64,000 bases of DNA from Tritonibacter scottomollicae (GTDB taxonomy: Bacteria > Pseudomonadota > Alphaproteobacteria > Rhodobacterales > Rhodobacteraceae), in contig NZ_PVUF01000003.1 in NCBI RefSeq assembly GCF_003003215.1, positions 248,001 through 312,000 of the forward strand, given 5' to 3'. This document shows positions 37,350-49,740 of the stretch, piece by piece. Under the pieces are notes generated by a model, which was given only the letters and a program-made list of their open reading frames with translations, was not told the DNA's origin and searched no databases. The position numbers and the translations under genes are program-made. Each line of letters opens with the position of its first letter. Within the stretch, counting starts at the first letter, position 1.

Positions 37350-38069
37350 ATGGACGATTCGGATCTTTTTGCCTCTGCGACCCGGCTGGGAAGTGGACGC
37401 CGCCCGCTTCTGGGTTTGACGATCCTTGTGGTAGAAGACAGCCGCTACGCCTGCGAGGCGATGCGCCTGCTGTGTTTGCGCAGCGGGGCCCGCATCCGCC
37501 GGGCCGACAGTCTGAAATCCGCCCGCCGACATTTGCAGGTCTACCGCCCCTCCGTGGTGATCATCGACATGGGCCTGCCTGATGGCTCCGGCGCCGAACT
37601 GATCGAAGCTCTGTCGGGCGCCTCGCGTCAGGTTGCCGTCATCCTCGGCATCTCGGGGGACGAAAACACTGAAAGCGCCGCTTTGGCCGCCGGTGCGGAT
37701 GGTTTTCTGCCCAAGCCCATCGTCTCCGTCGCCGCGTTTCAGAACGCCATCCTCAACAACATGCCACCGGAGCGTCAGCCGATCGGCCCGCGCCCCATCA
37801 CCGACGAGGCGGTCGAACCCGATATTCTCGCGTTTCGCGATGATATGGCACATGCGGCCGAAGTTCTCGACGAAGCCCGGGACGAAAAGACGCTGGACTA
37901 TCTGGCCCAGTTCCTCGGCAGCGTCGCCCGTAGTGTCGGGGACTCCTCGCTGGCCACAGCCGCGACCCGTCTGGCTGAAACCCGCGAATCCGGAGGTCCG
38001 TTGGCCATTGAGACCGCCCATATTGCGGATCTCGTGCAAGAGCGGCTCCAACGCAAGATTGCGATCTGA
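37350..38069 (+). CDS. Response regulator receiver protein with unassigned C-terminal helical domain
   Basis: 239 aa. Receiver domain at about 23-140: acidic pair E29-D30 in VVEDS, phospho-acceptor D73 in [10 protein letters not shown]102 in GISGDE, K122 in PKP. The rest (about 150-239) is helical ([20 protein letters not shown]) and lacks a DNA-binding or enzymatic motif. It could be an Hpt-like or dimerisation region, but the Hpt His-x-x-K signature is absent. No histidine kinase is adjacent. ATG 37350 follows GTGAGG. Confidence 0.88.
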   Translation: MDDSDLFASATRLGSGRRPLLGLTILVVEDSRYACEAMRLLCLRSGARIRRADSLKSARRHLQVYRPSVVIIDMGLPDGSGAELIEALSGASRQVAVILGISGDENTESAALAAGADGFLPKPIVSVAAFQNAILNNMPPERQPIGPRPITDEAVEPDILAFRDDMAHAAEVLDEARDEKTLDYLAQFLGSVARSVGDSSLATAATRLAETRESGGPLAIETAHIADLVQERLQRKIAI

Positions 38070-38072
38070 GCC

Positions 38073-38201
38073 ATGCTGCAGTCTCTTCTAATCGCTTCGC
38101 TGACCCTGGTCATCGTCTTGGTCGTGCAGGCTCGTCTAAGCTCCTCTGATGCAGAGGCCTCTCGTCATTCGATGCAGCCTCGACGCCCAAAAACGCGTTA
38201 G
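38073..38201 (+). CDS. Possible small membrane protein
   Basis: 42-codon frame starting 3 nt after the response-regulator stop: MLQSLLIASLTLVIVLVVQA followed by a polar, basic tail ending RPKTR. One membrane segment with a cytoplasm-retaining basic end. The ribosome binding site is weak, but it could be coupled to the preceding stop. It overlaps the end of the convergent thioredoxin-like gene by 4 nt. Confidence 0.4.
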   Translation: MLQSLLIASLTLVIVLVVQARLSSSDAEASRHSMQPRRPKTR

Positions 38202-38677
38202 CCTGTGCTGCGCATTGCCTGTTCCAACAGACCAATCAGCGGGCCCGGCTCTTCCACTGGCAAAAAATAACGGTAGTCACTGCGCCCGGAATCGAGCGCC
38301 TCCTGCAATACGCCTTCGGGTGACAGGATCATTGAGCGCGGAATATAGTCACCATCCGGAGCGTAGGCTTGACTGATCTCCGGTTCCTGGTCCCGATCAA
38401 CCAACACGAATATGAGGTTTCGAGAGAGCGCCTCTACGCGGCGCTCAAAGAAAACGGAACGAAATGCGCGACACGTCGGGCACCAGGTCGCGTGCACCAG
38501 CATGTAGATCGGCTTGCGTTCGGCCTGCGCCCGATCCAGCCCCTCACCGTAGCTGTGCCACGCAATACCCTCTGTGTTGAAAGACGCAGCACTGGCATCC
38601 GCAGAAACTGTCTCCGGCCAAAGAAAAGGGGCCGCCAAACTGGCAGCTCCCGTCACAATCTGTCGACGTCTAAGCAT
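38198..38677 (-). CDS. Thioredoxin-like exported protein
   Basis: 159 aa. N-terminal basic/hydrophobic stretch ([20 protein letters not shown]) fits a signal peptide, possibly Tat-like. The thioredoxin fold has active site WCPTC (C66, C69), then DRDQEPEISQAYAPDGDYIP with a cis-Pro-like region. Likely a periplasmic thiol-disulfide protein of the DsbD-gamma/SoxW-like kind (inferred). Its ATG shares one base with the aspS stop (TGATG), so it is translationally coupled to aspS, an unusual partner. Confidence 0.85.
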   Translation of the reverse strand: MLRRRQIVTGAASLAAPFLWPETVSADASAASFNTEGIAWHSYGEGLDRAQAERKPIYMLVHATWCPTCRAFRSVFFERRVEALSRNLIFVLVDRDQEPEISQAYAPDGDYIPRSMILSPEGVLQEALDSGRSDYRYFLPVEEPGPLIGLLEQAMRSTG

Positions 38678-40461
38678 CAATCGTCTTGCGGGATCACCCG
38701 CAGGCCCAGCTCCATCAGCTGCTCTGCCAGCGGCTCGGACGGTGCCGCCATCATCAGGTCTTCGGCGCGCTGGTTCATCGGGAACATGATGACCTCGCGA
38801 ATGTTGGCTTCATCCGCCAGCAGCATCACCATCCGGTCGATGCCGGCCGCGCAACCACCATGCGGCGGGGCGCCGTATTGGAACGCGTTGACCATACCGC
38901 CAAAGCGTTTCTCGACCTCATCCTTGCCATAGCCGGCAATTTCAAAGGCCTTGAACATGATCTCCGGCTTGTGGTTCCGGATCGCGCCAGAGACCAGCTC
39001 ATAACCGTTACAGGCCAGATCATACTGGAAACCGCGCACGGCCAATGGGTCGCCTTGCAGCGCCTCCATCCCGCCCTGCGGCATGGAGAAGGGGTTGTGC
39101 TCGAAATCAACCTTGCCGGTTTCCTCGTCCTTCTCGTAGATCGGGAAATCCACGATCCAGGCAAAGGCAAAGCGGTCCTTGTCGGTCAGGCCCAGCTCCT
39201 CGCCGATCACATTGCGGGCCCGGCCTGCAACGCTCTCGAAGGTCTTTGGCTTGCCGCCGAGGAAGAAGGCCGCATCGCCGACACCCAGACCGAGCTGCTG
39301 GCGGATTGCCTCGGTGCGCTCGGGACCGATGTTCTTGGCCAACGGACCTGCGGCTTCCATGCCGTTGCCCTGATCGCGCCAGAAGATATAGCCCATGCCG
39401 GGCAGTCCTTCCTTCTGGGCAAAGGCGTTCATGCGGTCGCAGAACTTGCGGCTGCCGCCGGTCGGCGCGGGAATGGCGCGAATTTCGGTGCCGTCCTGCT
39501 CCAGCAGTTTGGCAAAGATCGCGAAGCCGGAGCCCGCGAAATGCTCGGACACCACCTGCATCTTGATCGGGTTGCGCAGGTCCGGCTTGTCGGAACCATA
39601 CCACAGGGCCGCGTCCTTGTAGGAGATCTGCGGCCAGTCTTCGGCGGCATCCACCTTGCGGCCCTTGCCGAATTCCTCGAACACCCCCGCCATCACCGGC
39701 GCGATCGTGTCGAACACATCCTGCTGGGTGACAAAGGACATCTCCAGGTCGAGCTGGTAGAAATCGGTGGGCGAACGGTCGGCGCGCGGGTCCTCGTCGC
39801 GGAAACAGGGCGCGATCTGGAAATACTTGTCAAAGCCGGACACCATCATCAGCTGCTTGAACTGCTGCGGCGCCTGCGGCAAAGCGTAGAATTTGCCCGG
39901 GTGCAGACGCGAGGGCACCAGGAAGTCACGTGCGCCCTCGGGGGACGATGCGGTGATGATCGGCGTCTGGTATTCGTTGAAGCCACGATCCCACATGCGT
40001 TTGCGGATCGACTGGATCATCTGCGAGCGCAGCACCATGTTGTTCTGCATCTTCTCGCGCCGCAGGTCGAGGTAGCGATAGCGCAGGCGGGTTTCTTCCG
40101 GGTATTCCTGTTCGCCAAAGACCATCAGCGGCAGCTCTTCGGATTTGCCGAGCACTTCGATGTCGCGGATGAAGACTTCGACCTCGCCGGTCGGGATCTT
40201 GGCGTTGATCAGGCTTTCGTCGCGAGCCTTCACCTCGCCGTCGATGCGGATACACCATTCGGCGCGCACCTTTTCGATCTCGGCAAACACCGGGCTATCC
40301 GGATCCGCCATGACCTGGGTGACGCCGTAATGGTCGCGCAGGTCGATGAACAACAGGCCGCCGTGGTCGCGGACCCGATGGACCCAGCCGGACAGGCGAA
40401 CGGTTTCGCCGACGTGGGATTTGTTCAACTCGGCGCAGGTATGGCTGCGGTATGCGTGCAT
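38677..40461 (-). CDS. aspS: Aspartyl-tRNA synthetase
   Basis: Class-II synthetase, 594 aa, bacterial type. N-terminal OB anticodon domain ([20 protein letters not shown]), motif 2 region [11 protein letters not shown], bacterial GAD insert (about 280-420) and motif 3 [25 protein letters not shown] is typical of the bacterial branch. ATG 40461 begins [13 protein letters not shown], as in relatives. Whether it is discriminating or non-discriminating cannot be told from these motifs alone. Confidence 0.97.
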   Translation of the reverse strand: MHAYRSHTCAELNKSHVGETVRLSGWVHRVRDHGGLLFIDLRDHYGVTQVMADPDSPVFAEIEKVRAEWCIRIDGEVKARDESLINAKIPTGEVEVFIRDIEVLGKSEELPLMVFGEQEYPEETRLRYRYLDLRREKMQNNMVLRSQMIQSIRKRMWDRGFNEYQTPIITASSPEGARDFLVPSRLHPGKFYALPQAPQQFKQLMMVSGFDKYFQIAPCFRDEDPRADRSPTDFYQLDLEMSFVTQQDVFDTIAPVMAGVFEEFGKGRKVDAAEDWPQISYKDAALWYGSDKPDLRNPIKMQVVSEHFAGSGFAIFAKLLEQDGTEIRAIPAPTGGSRKFCDRMNAFAQKEGLPGMGYIFWRDQGNGMEAAGPLAKNIGPERTEAIRQQLGLGVGDAAFFLGGKPKTFESVAGRARNVIGEELGLTDKDRFAFAWIVDFPIYEKDEETGKVDFEHNPFSMPQGGMEALQGDPLAVRGFQYDLACNGYELVSGAIRNHKPEIMFKAFEIAGYGKDEVEKRFGGMVNAFQYGAPPHGGCAAGIDRMVMLLADEANIREVIMFPMNQRAEDLMMAAPSEPLAEQLMELGLRVIPQDD

Positions 40462-40784
40462 GGATCTGGTCTCTCTCGGCTGCGGCTGGCGAGATGCGGG
40501 GCATCAGCGCCGGGCAAAATTCATCCGCACCCGTACACAGGGTTCAACCGGTCTTGTCAAGCAAACCGGGCCAATTGACCGACCTCACCGCCCTGTTTTG
40601 CACCACTGCAGCGGCGCGGGAGGCTCCCGCCCACGCGGGCCGCCCTGCACAGGCAGGGCAACACCTTGCGGTTGGGCCGGGCGCCGCGCGTTGCGCGGCG
40701 CCGCAGCCGGTCCCCCGCGGGGACCGGCTGCCCCCTCCGCTCGGGCATCCTGTCTGACACATCCGTCGGGAGAGAGGCGCGTGT
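40462..40784. other. Gap between aspS and pabC
   Basis: 323 bp upstream of aspS and downstream of pabC (both minus strand). It holds element copy D (40624-40731) and presumably the aspS promoter. No supported gene. Confidence 0.5.
40624..40731 (-). repeat. Palindromic intergenic element, copy D (half element, opposite orientation)
   Basis: End block CTCCCGCCC (40624-40632), hairpin GCCCTG/CAGGGC (about 40642-40659), GTTGGGCCGGGC block (40671-40682), 9-bp stem GCGCCGCGC/GCGCGGCGC (40681-40689, 40693-40701), 13-bp stem GCAGCCGGTCCCC/GGGGACCGGCTGC (40703-40715, 40719-40731). Confidence 0.75.
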
Positions 40785-41435
40785 CTACGCGCCAAGCCGC
40801 GCCGCGATCTGCCCCCGCAGTGCGTTCATCAGATGGATTTGCCGCGCCTGCCGCAAATCATCCATCGTCATAACCGCCTCGCGCAGCGCGCCGGCCTCCA
40901 GCAGGCTCTGACGGTAGATCCCCGGCAGACAACCGGAGGCCAACGGTGGTGTGAGCCTGTCGCCTTGCGCGGTGGTGACGGCGATATTGGTGATCGTTCC
41001 TTCGCAAAGCTCCCCGCGCGTGTTGAGGAACACCATCTCCTGCACCCCAGCCAGAAGGTCGCGCCGCACCTGGTCATAGAGCGCCCGCCGAGTGCTCTTG
41101 TGCTGCAACATCGGGTCATCTGCCTCCAGCCGCGCCTCGGCGATGGCAAATCGCCACGAAGCTGCGGCCGGCGGCATCGGAGAGGTCGCCAGATCCAGCG
41201 CGCCATCTGCCGCAAGGGTCATACGGCAGCGCAGCGGCGCCGAGCCCCACAAGCCCGCCACCAAACGGCTGGCTCCTTCCGCATCGAAGGGGATGCCAAA
41301 CGCCGTCGCCGACCGTGCCATGCGCGCCAAATGCAGATCCAGCCGCGCCACGCGCGCCCCCTGCCCCGGCACATAGCCGAAGGTCTCGATCAGGCGGAAA
41401 TCGGGGTCGTCACCTGCGCAAAACGGGCTTTCCAC
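40785..41435 (-). CDS. pabC: Aminotransferase class IV, aminodeoxychorismate lyase-like
   Basis: 216-aa fold-type IV PLP enzyme; converts 4-amino-4-deoxychorismate to p-aminobenzoate for folate. RLIETFGYVPGQG start, ARLDLHLARM, PLP-lysine in LQHKSTRRALYDQ and GELCEGTITNIAV are present. The start is GTG 41435, lying inside the 3' end of pabB (46-nt overlap), with GAGGAAG upstream. Context with pabB supports the PabC role over branched-chain aminotransferase. Confidence 0.88.
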   Translation of the reverse strand: MESPFCAGDDPDFRLIETFGYVPGQGARVARLDLHLARMARSATAFGIPFDAEGASRLVAGLWGSAPLRCRMTLAADGALDLATSPMPPAAASWRFAIAEARLEADDPMLQHKSTRRALYDQVRRDLLAGVQEMVFLNTRGELCEGTITNIAVTTAQGDRLTPPLASGCLPGIYRQSLLEAGALREAVMTMDDLRQARQIHLMNALRGQIAARLGA

Positions 41436-42529
41436 AGCGCTTCCTCATATTCCGAGGCCGCGGTGCTGTCCCAGACCAGCCCGCCGCCGACGTTGAAAGT
41501 GGCGCGGTCGCCGTCTAGAAGCACGGTGCGGATTGCCACGTTGAATTCCGACCGGCCATCCGGCGCCGCCCAGCCGATGGAACCGCAATAGATGTCACGC
41601 GCCCAAGGTTCCAGATCGCGCAGCACCTCCATGGCGCGGATCTTCGGCGCGCCGGTGATCGACCCGCAAGGGTACAGCGCGGCAAAGATCTCCGCCAGAC
41701 CACAGCCCGCTGCCAGACGTGCCCGCACCAGCGACACCATCTGATGCACGGTGGTGTAGCTTTCGATCGCGAACAGCTCCGGCACATGCACCGATCCGGT
41801 CTCGGCCACGCGGCTGATGTCGTTGCGCAAGAGATCCACGATCATCAGGTTTTCCGCGCGGTTCTTCTCGTCCGCCTGCAGGAAATCGCGCCGCCGCGCG
41901 TCCTCTGCCGGATCGGCGCTGCGCGGCTGGGTGCCCTTCATCGGGCGGGTCTCGATCACGCCCTCACCCGTGGTGCGAAAGAACAGCTCCGGGCTGCGCG
42001 ACAGGATCGCGGGCAAGCCCTCCTGCTCGATCAGGACCCCGTGCCCCACCGGCTGACGCTGTGCCAGAGCCGCGTATAGCGCCTCCGGACTGCCCCAGGC
42101 CGCGACATCAATGGGAAAGGTCAGGTTGGCCTGATAGATGTCGCCCGCGCCAATCAGCGCCTTCACCTGGTCAAAGGCCTGCGCATAGCGCGCCGCGTCC
42201 CAGCGTGGCACCGCCTCGCCAAAGCCTGCATCGCCCGCCCAGCGCGGAACCTCTGCCACCGCCGGCGCGCGGTACACCCCGAACTGCATCAACGGCAGAC
42301 GCCGGCGCTCCGGCATCCGCGTCGAAAGCCGTGGCTCCAGCGCATAGCCCAGCTCATAGGAGGCATAGCCCGCAACCCAATAGCCCTCGGCGCGCGCCTC
42401 ATCCAAGGCCGCCAGCGCATCCGGCACCTCCTGTGCGCAGGCGGCACGGATCATCCGCAGCGGCTCGGCAAATTGCGCCGCACCGCCGCCCTCACCACAC
42501 ACAGGGCCATTGTCAAACCGGAGTCGCAC
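41390..42529 (-). CDS. pabB: Aminodeoxychorismate synthase component I
   Basis: 379-aa chorismate-binding enzyme making aminodeoxychorismate from chorismate. Chorismate-enzyme motifs: AGDIYQANLTFPI, SRSPELFFR, ETRPMKGTQPR, ENLMIVDLLRND and GSITGAPKIRAMEVL. The start is taken as GTG 42529 (V-R-L-R-F-D-N-G-P) with GAGGAG 9 nt upstream. The upstream in-frame codons are not homologous. No pabA/trpG glutaminase gene is adjacent. Confidence 0.92.
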   Translation of the reverse strand: MRLRFDNGPVCGEGGGAAQFAEPLRMIRAACAQEVPDALAALDEARAEGYWVAGYASYELGYALEPRLSTRMPERRRLPLMQFGVYRAPAVAEVPRWAGDAGFGEAVPRWDAARYAQAFDQVKALIGAGDIYQANLTFPIDVAAWGSPEALYAALAQRQPVGHGVLIEQEGLPAILSRSPELFFRTTGEGVIETRPMKGTQPRSADPAEDARRRDFLQADEKNRAENLMIVDLLRNDISRVAETGSVHVPELFAIESYTTVHQMVSLVRARLAAGCGLAEIFAALYPCGSITGAPKIRAMEVLRDLEPWARDIYCGSIGWAAPDGRSEFNVAIRTVLLDGDRATFNVGGGLVWDSTAASEYEEALWKARFAQVTTPISA

Positions 42530-42733
42530 CGTCAAAGTCTCCTCACAGACTGTTGGAGCCCCGCATATAGCGGTTTGATCGCCTCGGGAAAGGCCTGAAA
42601 GCGGCAAATTGCGTTGCGGGGCCGATCCCCCTTGCACCTTTTGTCTCGCTCCCTATAACGCAGGACAATTTGGGCGCTGCCCGCGCCTGATTCAGACTGC
42701 CACCCGCATAGTTTTCCAAGAGGACGCCACGCC

Positions 42734-46096
<3,363 letters not shown>

Positions 46097-46120
46097 GCCT
46101 CCATCACATAAAGACAGACA

Positions 46121-46150
46121 AACGCCCCCGGTTCGGGGGCGTTTTCTTTT
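46121..46150 (+). terminator. Terminator of carB
   Basis: ACGCCCCCG, loop GTT, CGGGGGCGT, then TTTTCTTTT. Confidence 0.9.
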
Positions 46151-46288
46151 GCCCAACAACGGCTTTGTCCTGTCTATGGCGGGCCAGGGACTGCCATAGC
46201 CGCACGGCAGGCACACCTGCATACGCGACGCGCCATATATGCTAGGAACGCATCAGACACGCGCGTTCTCTTGCTGATAGGTGCCCTG

Positions 46289-46369
46289 ATGATGATCCGC
46301 CGCTTTCTCTGCCTCTCACTGTTTATATCGCTGGCTGCATGTGATGTGCCCTTGGTGCCGCTGATCTGA
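46289..46369 (+). CDS. Tiny lipoprotein
   Basis: 26 codons: basic start MMIRR, hydrophobic core, lipobox LAAC, then only eight more residues, DVPLVPLI. A complete lipoprotein signal with an almost absent mature part, reminiscent of entericidin-like mini-lipoproteins. Two adjacent ATGs; an AGGTG element lies about 8-10 nt upstream. It sits alone 190 nt after carB and before a strong hairpin. Confidence 0.6.
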   Translation: MMIRRFLCLSLFISLAACDVPLVPLI

Positions 46370-46580
46370 TCCCTCGCCGCGTTCGGTGATTTTTCGTACA
46401 ATTGAATCAGATGTTTACGGAGCGCTCACGACGTCTGCGTTGCGACGACTCAATCGCGCAGGCAGAGTTAGTCCTGCATAGAGCAGCTCAGAAGAGCAGC
46501 GGAAGATCATGTTCCCTCCGGCCATCACCTTCTCTCTCACCCCCTCACAGATGGCCAACCTTTGATCTCCCCTTTAACGG

Positions 46581-46615
46581 AAAAGCCCCGTGGGACAGGA
46601 TCCCCGGGGCTTTTC
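46581..46615. terminator. Terminator of the RND operon (and of the tiny lipoprotein)
   Basis: AAAAGCCCCG (46581-46590) pairs with CGGGGCTTTT (46605-46614), 14-nt loop; A- and T-runs on both sides make it bidirectional. Confidence 0.8.
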
Positions 46616-46673
46616 TCAGTCTTGTTTGTTCCGGCCGCGCCACGAAGGGCGCAACCGGATGTCTGTCAGGTCA

Positions 46674-49600
46674 TTAGGCCGCCGCAGCCGCCTCGGCCTT
46701 CTCGCGGCGTTCTACTCCTTTGAAGAAGATCAGGTAGAACACCGGCGCGGCCACCAGGGTCAGCACGGTGGCAAAGGCCAGACCACCCATGATGGTCACC
46801 GCCATGGAGACGAAGAAGGCATCGCTCATCAGCGGCGCCATGCCAAGGATGGTGGTCACCGCCGCCAGCATCACTGGGCGCAGACGCGACACCGAAGCCT
46901 TGACGATGCTTTCGCGCAAGGGCAGCGCCTCCTCGCGGCGCACGATGTCGATCTCCTCCACCAGGACGATGCCGTTCTTGATCAGCATCCCCGACAGGCT
47001 CAGCAGACCCAGAAGCGCGGTAAAGGTGAAGGGCAGCCCGGTGCCCATCAGCCCGATCACCACGCCGTTCACGCTCATCGGCACCAGCAGCCAGATGATG
47101 ATCGGCTGGCGGATGGCATTGAACAGCAGCACCGAGATCAGCACCATGATCAGGAGCGACAGCGGCAGCTGCTTTCCGAGGCTTTCGTTCGCCTCGGCGG
47201 AGTTCTCATGCTCCCCGCCCCACTCCATTTTGTAGCCCAGCGGCACCTCGATGGCCTCCACTGCAGACTGAACCTCGCTGAACACCGTCGCCGCCGTCAC
47301 CTCGGATGAGATATCTGCACCGATGGTGATGGTGTAGACCCGATCCCGACGATGGACGAGGGTGTTCTGCACCTCGTAGCCCACCCCGTCGAGCATCTGC
47401 TCGATCGGAATCCAGGTGCCCGCAGTTTCGGAAAACACCACCTGATTCATCAGGTTGTATGGCTCTTCCGGCGGCTGGCGCATGACGATGGGGATCAGAC
47501 GCTCCCGCTCGCGGAACACCCCGGTGGTCAAACCATTGGTCGAGAACTTCAGCGCGTTGGAGATCGCCTCCCGCGTCACGCCTGCGGTCTGGGCGCGATC
47601 CGTTGCATAGACCGGCTTCAGCACCAGTTCCTGTTCCCGCCAATCATGTCGGACGTCGCGCGTCAGGTCGCTTGACGTCTCCAGGACCACCTTGGCCTCT
47701 TGTGCCAGCTGTCGCAGCACGGCCGGATCGGGCCCGGAGAACCGCACCTCCACCGGAGCCCCGCCGCCGGGTCCAAAGACCAGCCGTTCGGTGCGGAACT
47801 CGCCTTCCGGGAAGCGGGACTTGCCAAAGGCTTCCAGCTCCGCCTGCAGCGCCGGGATCTGCTCGATGTTTTCGGTGCGGATGATCAGGTGACCATAGCT
47901 CGGGTTTGCCTTCTGTGCGGCGTAGGTCAGCAGGAACCGGGTTGCGCCCTGCCCCACGAACGTCGCGGTGGACACCACATCATCGCGCGCGTCCAGCCAC
48001 TCCTCGACCACCGCCAGATGCGCCGAGGTGGTCTCGATCGCGGTGCCCTGCGGCAGCTTGTAGTGCACATAGAACAGCGGCGTGTTGGAGTTCGGGAAGA
48101 ACTGCTGCTTCAGCATGCCAAAGCCCATGAAGCACACCACCGTCACTGCAATCAGACCAGCTACGACGAACCAGCGCAGCTTCAGCGCCGCCCGCAACAG
48201 GCCACCATAGGCGCGGAACATCAATCCGCCATAGCTGTCGAGATCCTCGCCGGTGCCACGCTTGAAGAAGTAATGCCCCAGCAGCGGCGTCACGGTCAGC
48301 GCCAGAAGCCAGCTCAACAGGAGCGAAATCCCGATCACCGCAAAGAGCGAGAACATGAACTCACCCGTGGCATCCGGGCTAAGACCAATACCGGCAAAGG
48401 CCATGATACCGATGACCGTCGCCCCCAGCAGTGGGATCTGTGTCTTGGCAGCCGCCTCATGCGCCGCTTCGCGCGAGGATCTGCCTTTCTGCATGGTGAT
48501 CTGCATGCCCTCGGCCACAACGATGGCGTTGTCCACCAGCATGCCCATGGCAATGATCAGCGCACCCAGTGAAATCCGCTCCATCTCGATCGAGAACAGC
48601 GCCATGAAGAACAGCGTGCCCACCACCGTCAGCAGCAGCGTCGTGCCCACCACGATCGCCGCACGCCAGCCCATGAACAGCGCCAGCACCACGATCACGA
48701 TGGCCACCGACATGGCAAGGTTCACCAGAAAGTCGTTGGAGGCCTTCTCCACCACGATATGCTGCTGGTAGATCGGGTGCAGCTCGACACCAAAGGGAAT
48801 TTCGCTGTCCAACTCGGCCAGCTTGTCATCCACCCGGTGCCCCACATCGACGATGTTTTCGTTGGCAACGCCCGACACGCCCAGCGTGAAGGCTTCCATG
48901 CCGTTGAACCGGATCAGCTCGTTCGGGTCGACTTCGCGCCCGCGCCAGACATTGGCAATGTCGATGATGTTGATGGTTTCACCACCCACGCCCACCGTCA
49001 GACCGGCGATTTCAGATACCGAGTCGGTCCCTTCCGGCGTCTGCAGAAGCGTGTTCACAGTGCCAGCCTTGATCTCCCCCGCCGGTGTGACGGAGTTCGA
49101 TGTGGCGATGGCATTGGCGATCGCATTCACCGAAACGCCCAGATTGGTCGCGATCGGCATATCGGGTTCGACATAGATGGATTCGTTGCGCAAACCGGCG
49201 ATATTGACGTCGGCCACACCCTCCACCGTCAGCAGCTCCCGCCGCAGATAGGTGGACAGCTCGTATTTCTCCTTGTCGGAGAATCCTTCCGCCGTCACCG
49301 CGTAGAAAATGCCAAAGACGTCGCCGAAACTGTCATTGACCAGCGGCTCACTGACGCCATCGGGCAATCCCCGCGCCGCATCGCGCACCTTGGCGCGCAG
49401 TTTGGTCCAGATCTGTGGCAGCTCGGACCCGTCATAGGTGTCCTGCATCTCGACCTCGATGATCGACACGCCGGGCCGGTTCATCGAGCTGATTTCCTTC
49501 ACTTCCGCCATCTTCTGAATGGCGGATTCCAACGGTTCGGAGACCTCCATCGCCACCTGTTCGGCGGTGGCGCCGGGATAGGTGGTCTGGATCACCGCCT

Positions 49601-49730
49601 GTTTGATGGTAAAGGCCGGGTCTTCGAGCCGCCCGAGGCTGAGAAAGCCCCAGATGCCCCCGAACAGGGCAAACAACATGATCAGCCACGTATAAAGCGG
49701 CCGTTGAATGGATCCGCGTGCAATGTCCAT
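46674..49730 (-). CDS. RND efflux transporter permease
   Basis: 1018-aa inner-membrane RND pump. N-terminal TM1 begins after MDIARGSIQRPLYTW; periplasmic pore domain YPGATAEQVAMEVSEPLESA; ISLGALIIAMGMLVDNAIVV is the TM4 signature with the proton-relay Asp. It belongs to the AcrB/HAE-like RND family; the substrate class is not set by sequence. It follows the adaptor gene by 10 nt in a MarR-adaptor-pump operon. No outer-membrane TolC gene is adjacent. Confidence 0.93.
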   Translation of the reverse strand: MDIARGSIQRPLYTWLIMLFALFGGIWGFLSLGRLEDPAFTIKQAVIQTTYPGATAEQVAMEVSEPLESAIQKMAEVKEISSMNRPGVSIIEVEMQDTYDGSELPQIWTKLRAKVRDAARGLPDGVSEPLVNDSFGDVFGIFYAVTAEGFSDKEKYELSTYLRRELLTVEGVADVNIAGLRNESIYVEPDMPIATNLGVSVNAIANAIATSNSVTPAGEIKAGTVNTLLQTPEGTDSVSEIAGLTVGVGGETINIIDIANVWRGREVDPNELIRFNGMEAFTLGVSGVANENIVDVGHRVDDKLAELDSEIPFGVELHPIYQQHIVVEKASNDFLVNLAMSVAIVIVVLALFMGWRAAIVVGTTLLLTVVGTLFFMALFSIEMERISLGALIIAMGMLVDNAIVVAEGMQITMQKGRSSREAAHEAAAKTQIPLLGATVIGIMAFAGIGLSPDATGEFMFSLFAVIGISLLLSWLLALTVTPLLGHYFFKRGTGEDLDSYGGLMFRAYGGLLRAALKLRWFVVAGLIAVTVVCFMGFGMLKQQFFPNSNTPLFYVHYKLPQGTAIETTSAHLAVVEEWLDARDDVVSTATFVGQGATRFLLTYAAQKANPSYGHLIIRTENIEQIPALQAELEAFGKSRFPEGEFRTERLVFGPGGGAPVEVRFSGPDPAVLRQLAQEAKVVLETSSDLTRDVRHDWREQELVLKPVYATDRAQTAGVTREAISNALKFSTNGLTTGVFRERERLIPIVMRQPPEEPYNLMNQVVFSETAGTWIPIEQMLDGVGYEVQNTLVHRRDRVYTITIGADISSEVTAATVFSEVQSAVEAIEVPLGYKMEWGGEHENSAEANESLGKQLPLSLLIMVLISVLLFNAIRQPIIIWLLVPMSVNGVVIGLMGTGLPFTFTALLGLLSLSGMLIKNGIVLVEEIDIVRREEALPLRESIVKASVSRLRPVMLAAVTTILGMAPLMSDAFFVSMAVTIMGGLAFATVLTLVAAPVFYLIFFKGVERREKAEAAAAA

Positions 49731-49740
49731 GTCGCGGGCC

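Noticed and set aside
38686-40578. 630-codon open frame antisense to aspS
   Set aside because: Caused by high GC and the codon phase of aspS; no start signal, domain or homology-like pattern, while aspS is unmistakable.
46402-46677. 91-codon frame between the tiny lipoprotein and the RND gene
   Set aside because: Spans the terminator hairpin at 46581 and has no recognisable domain.
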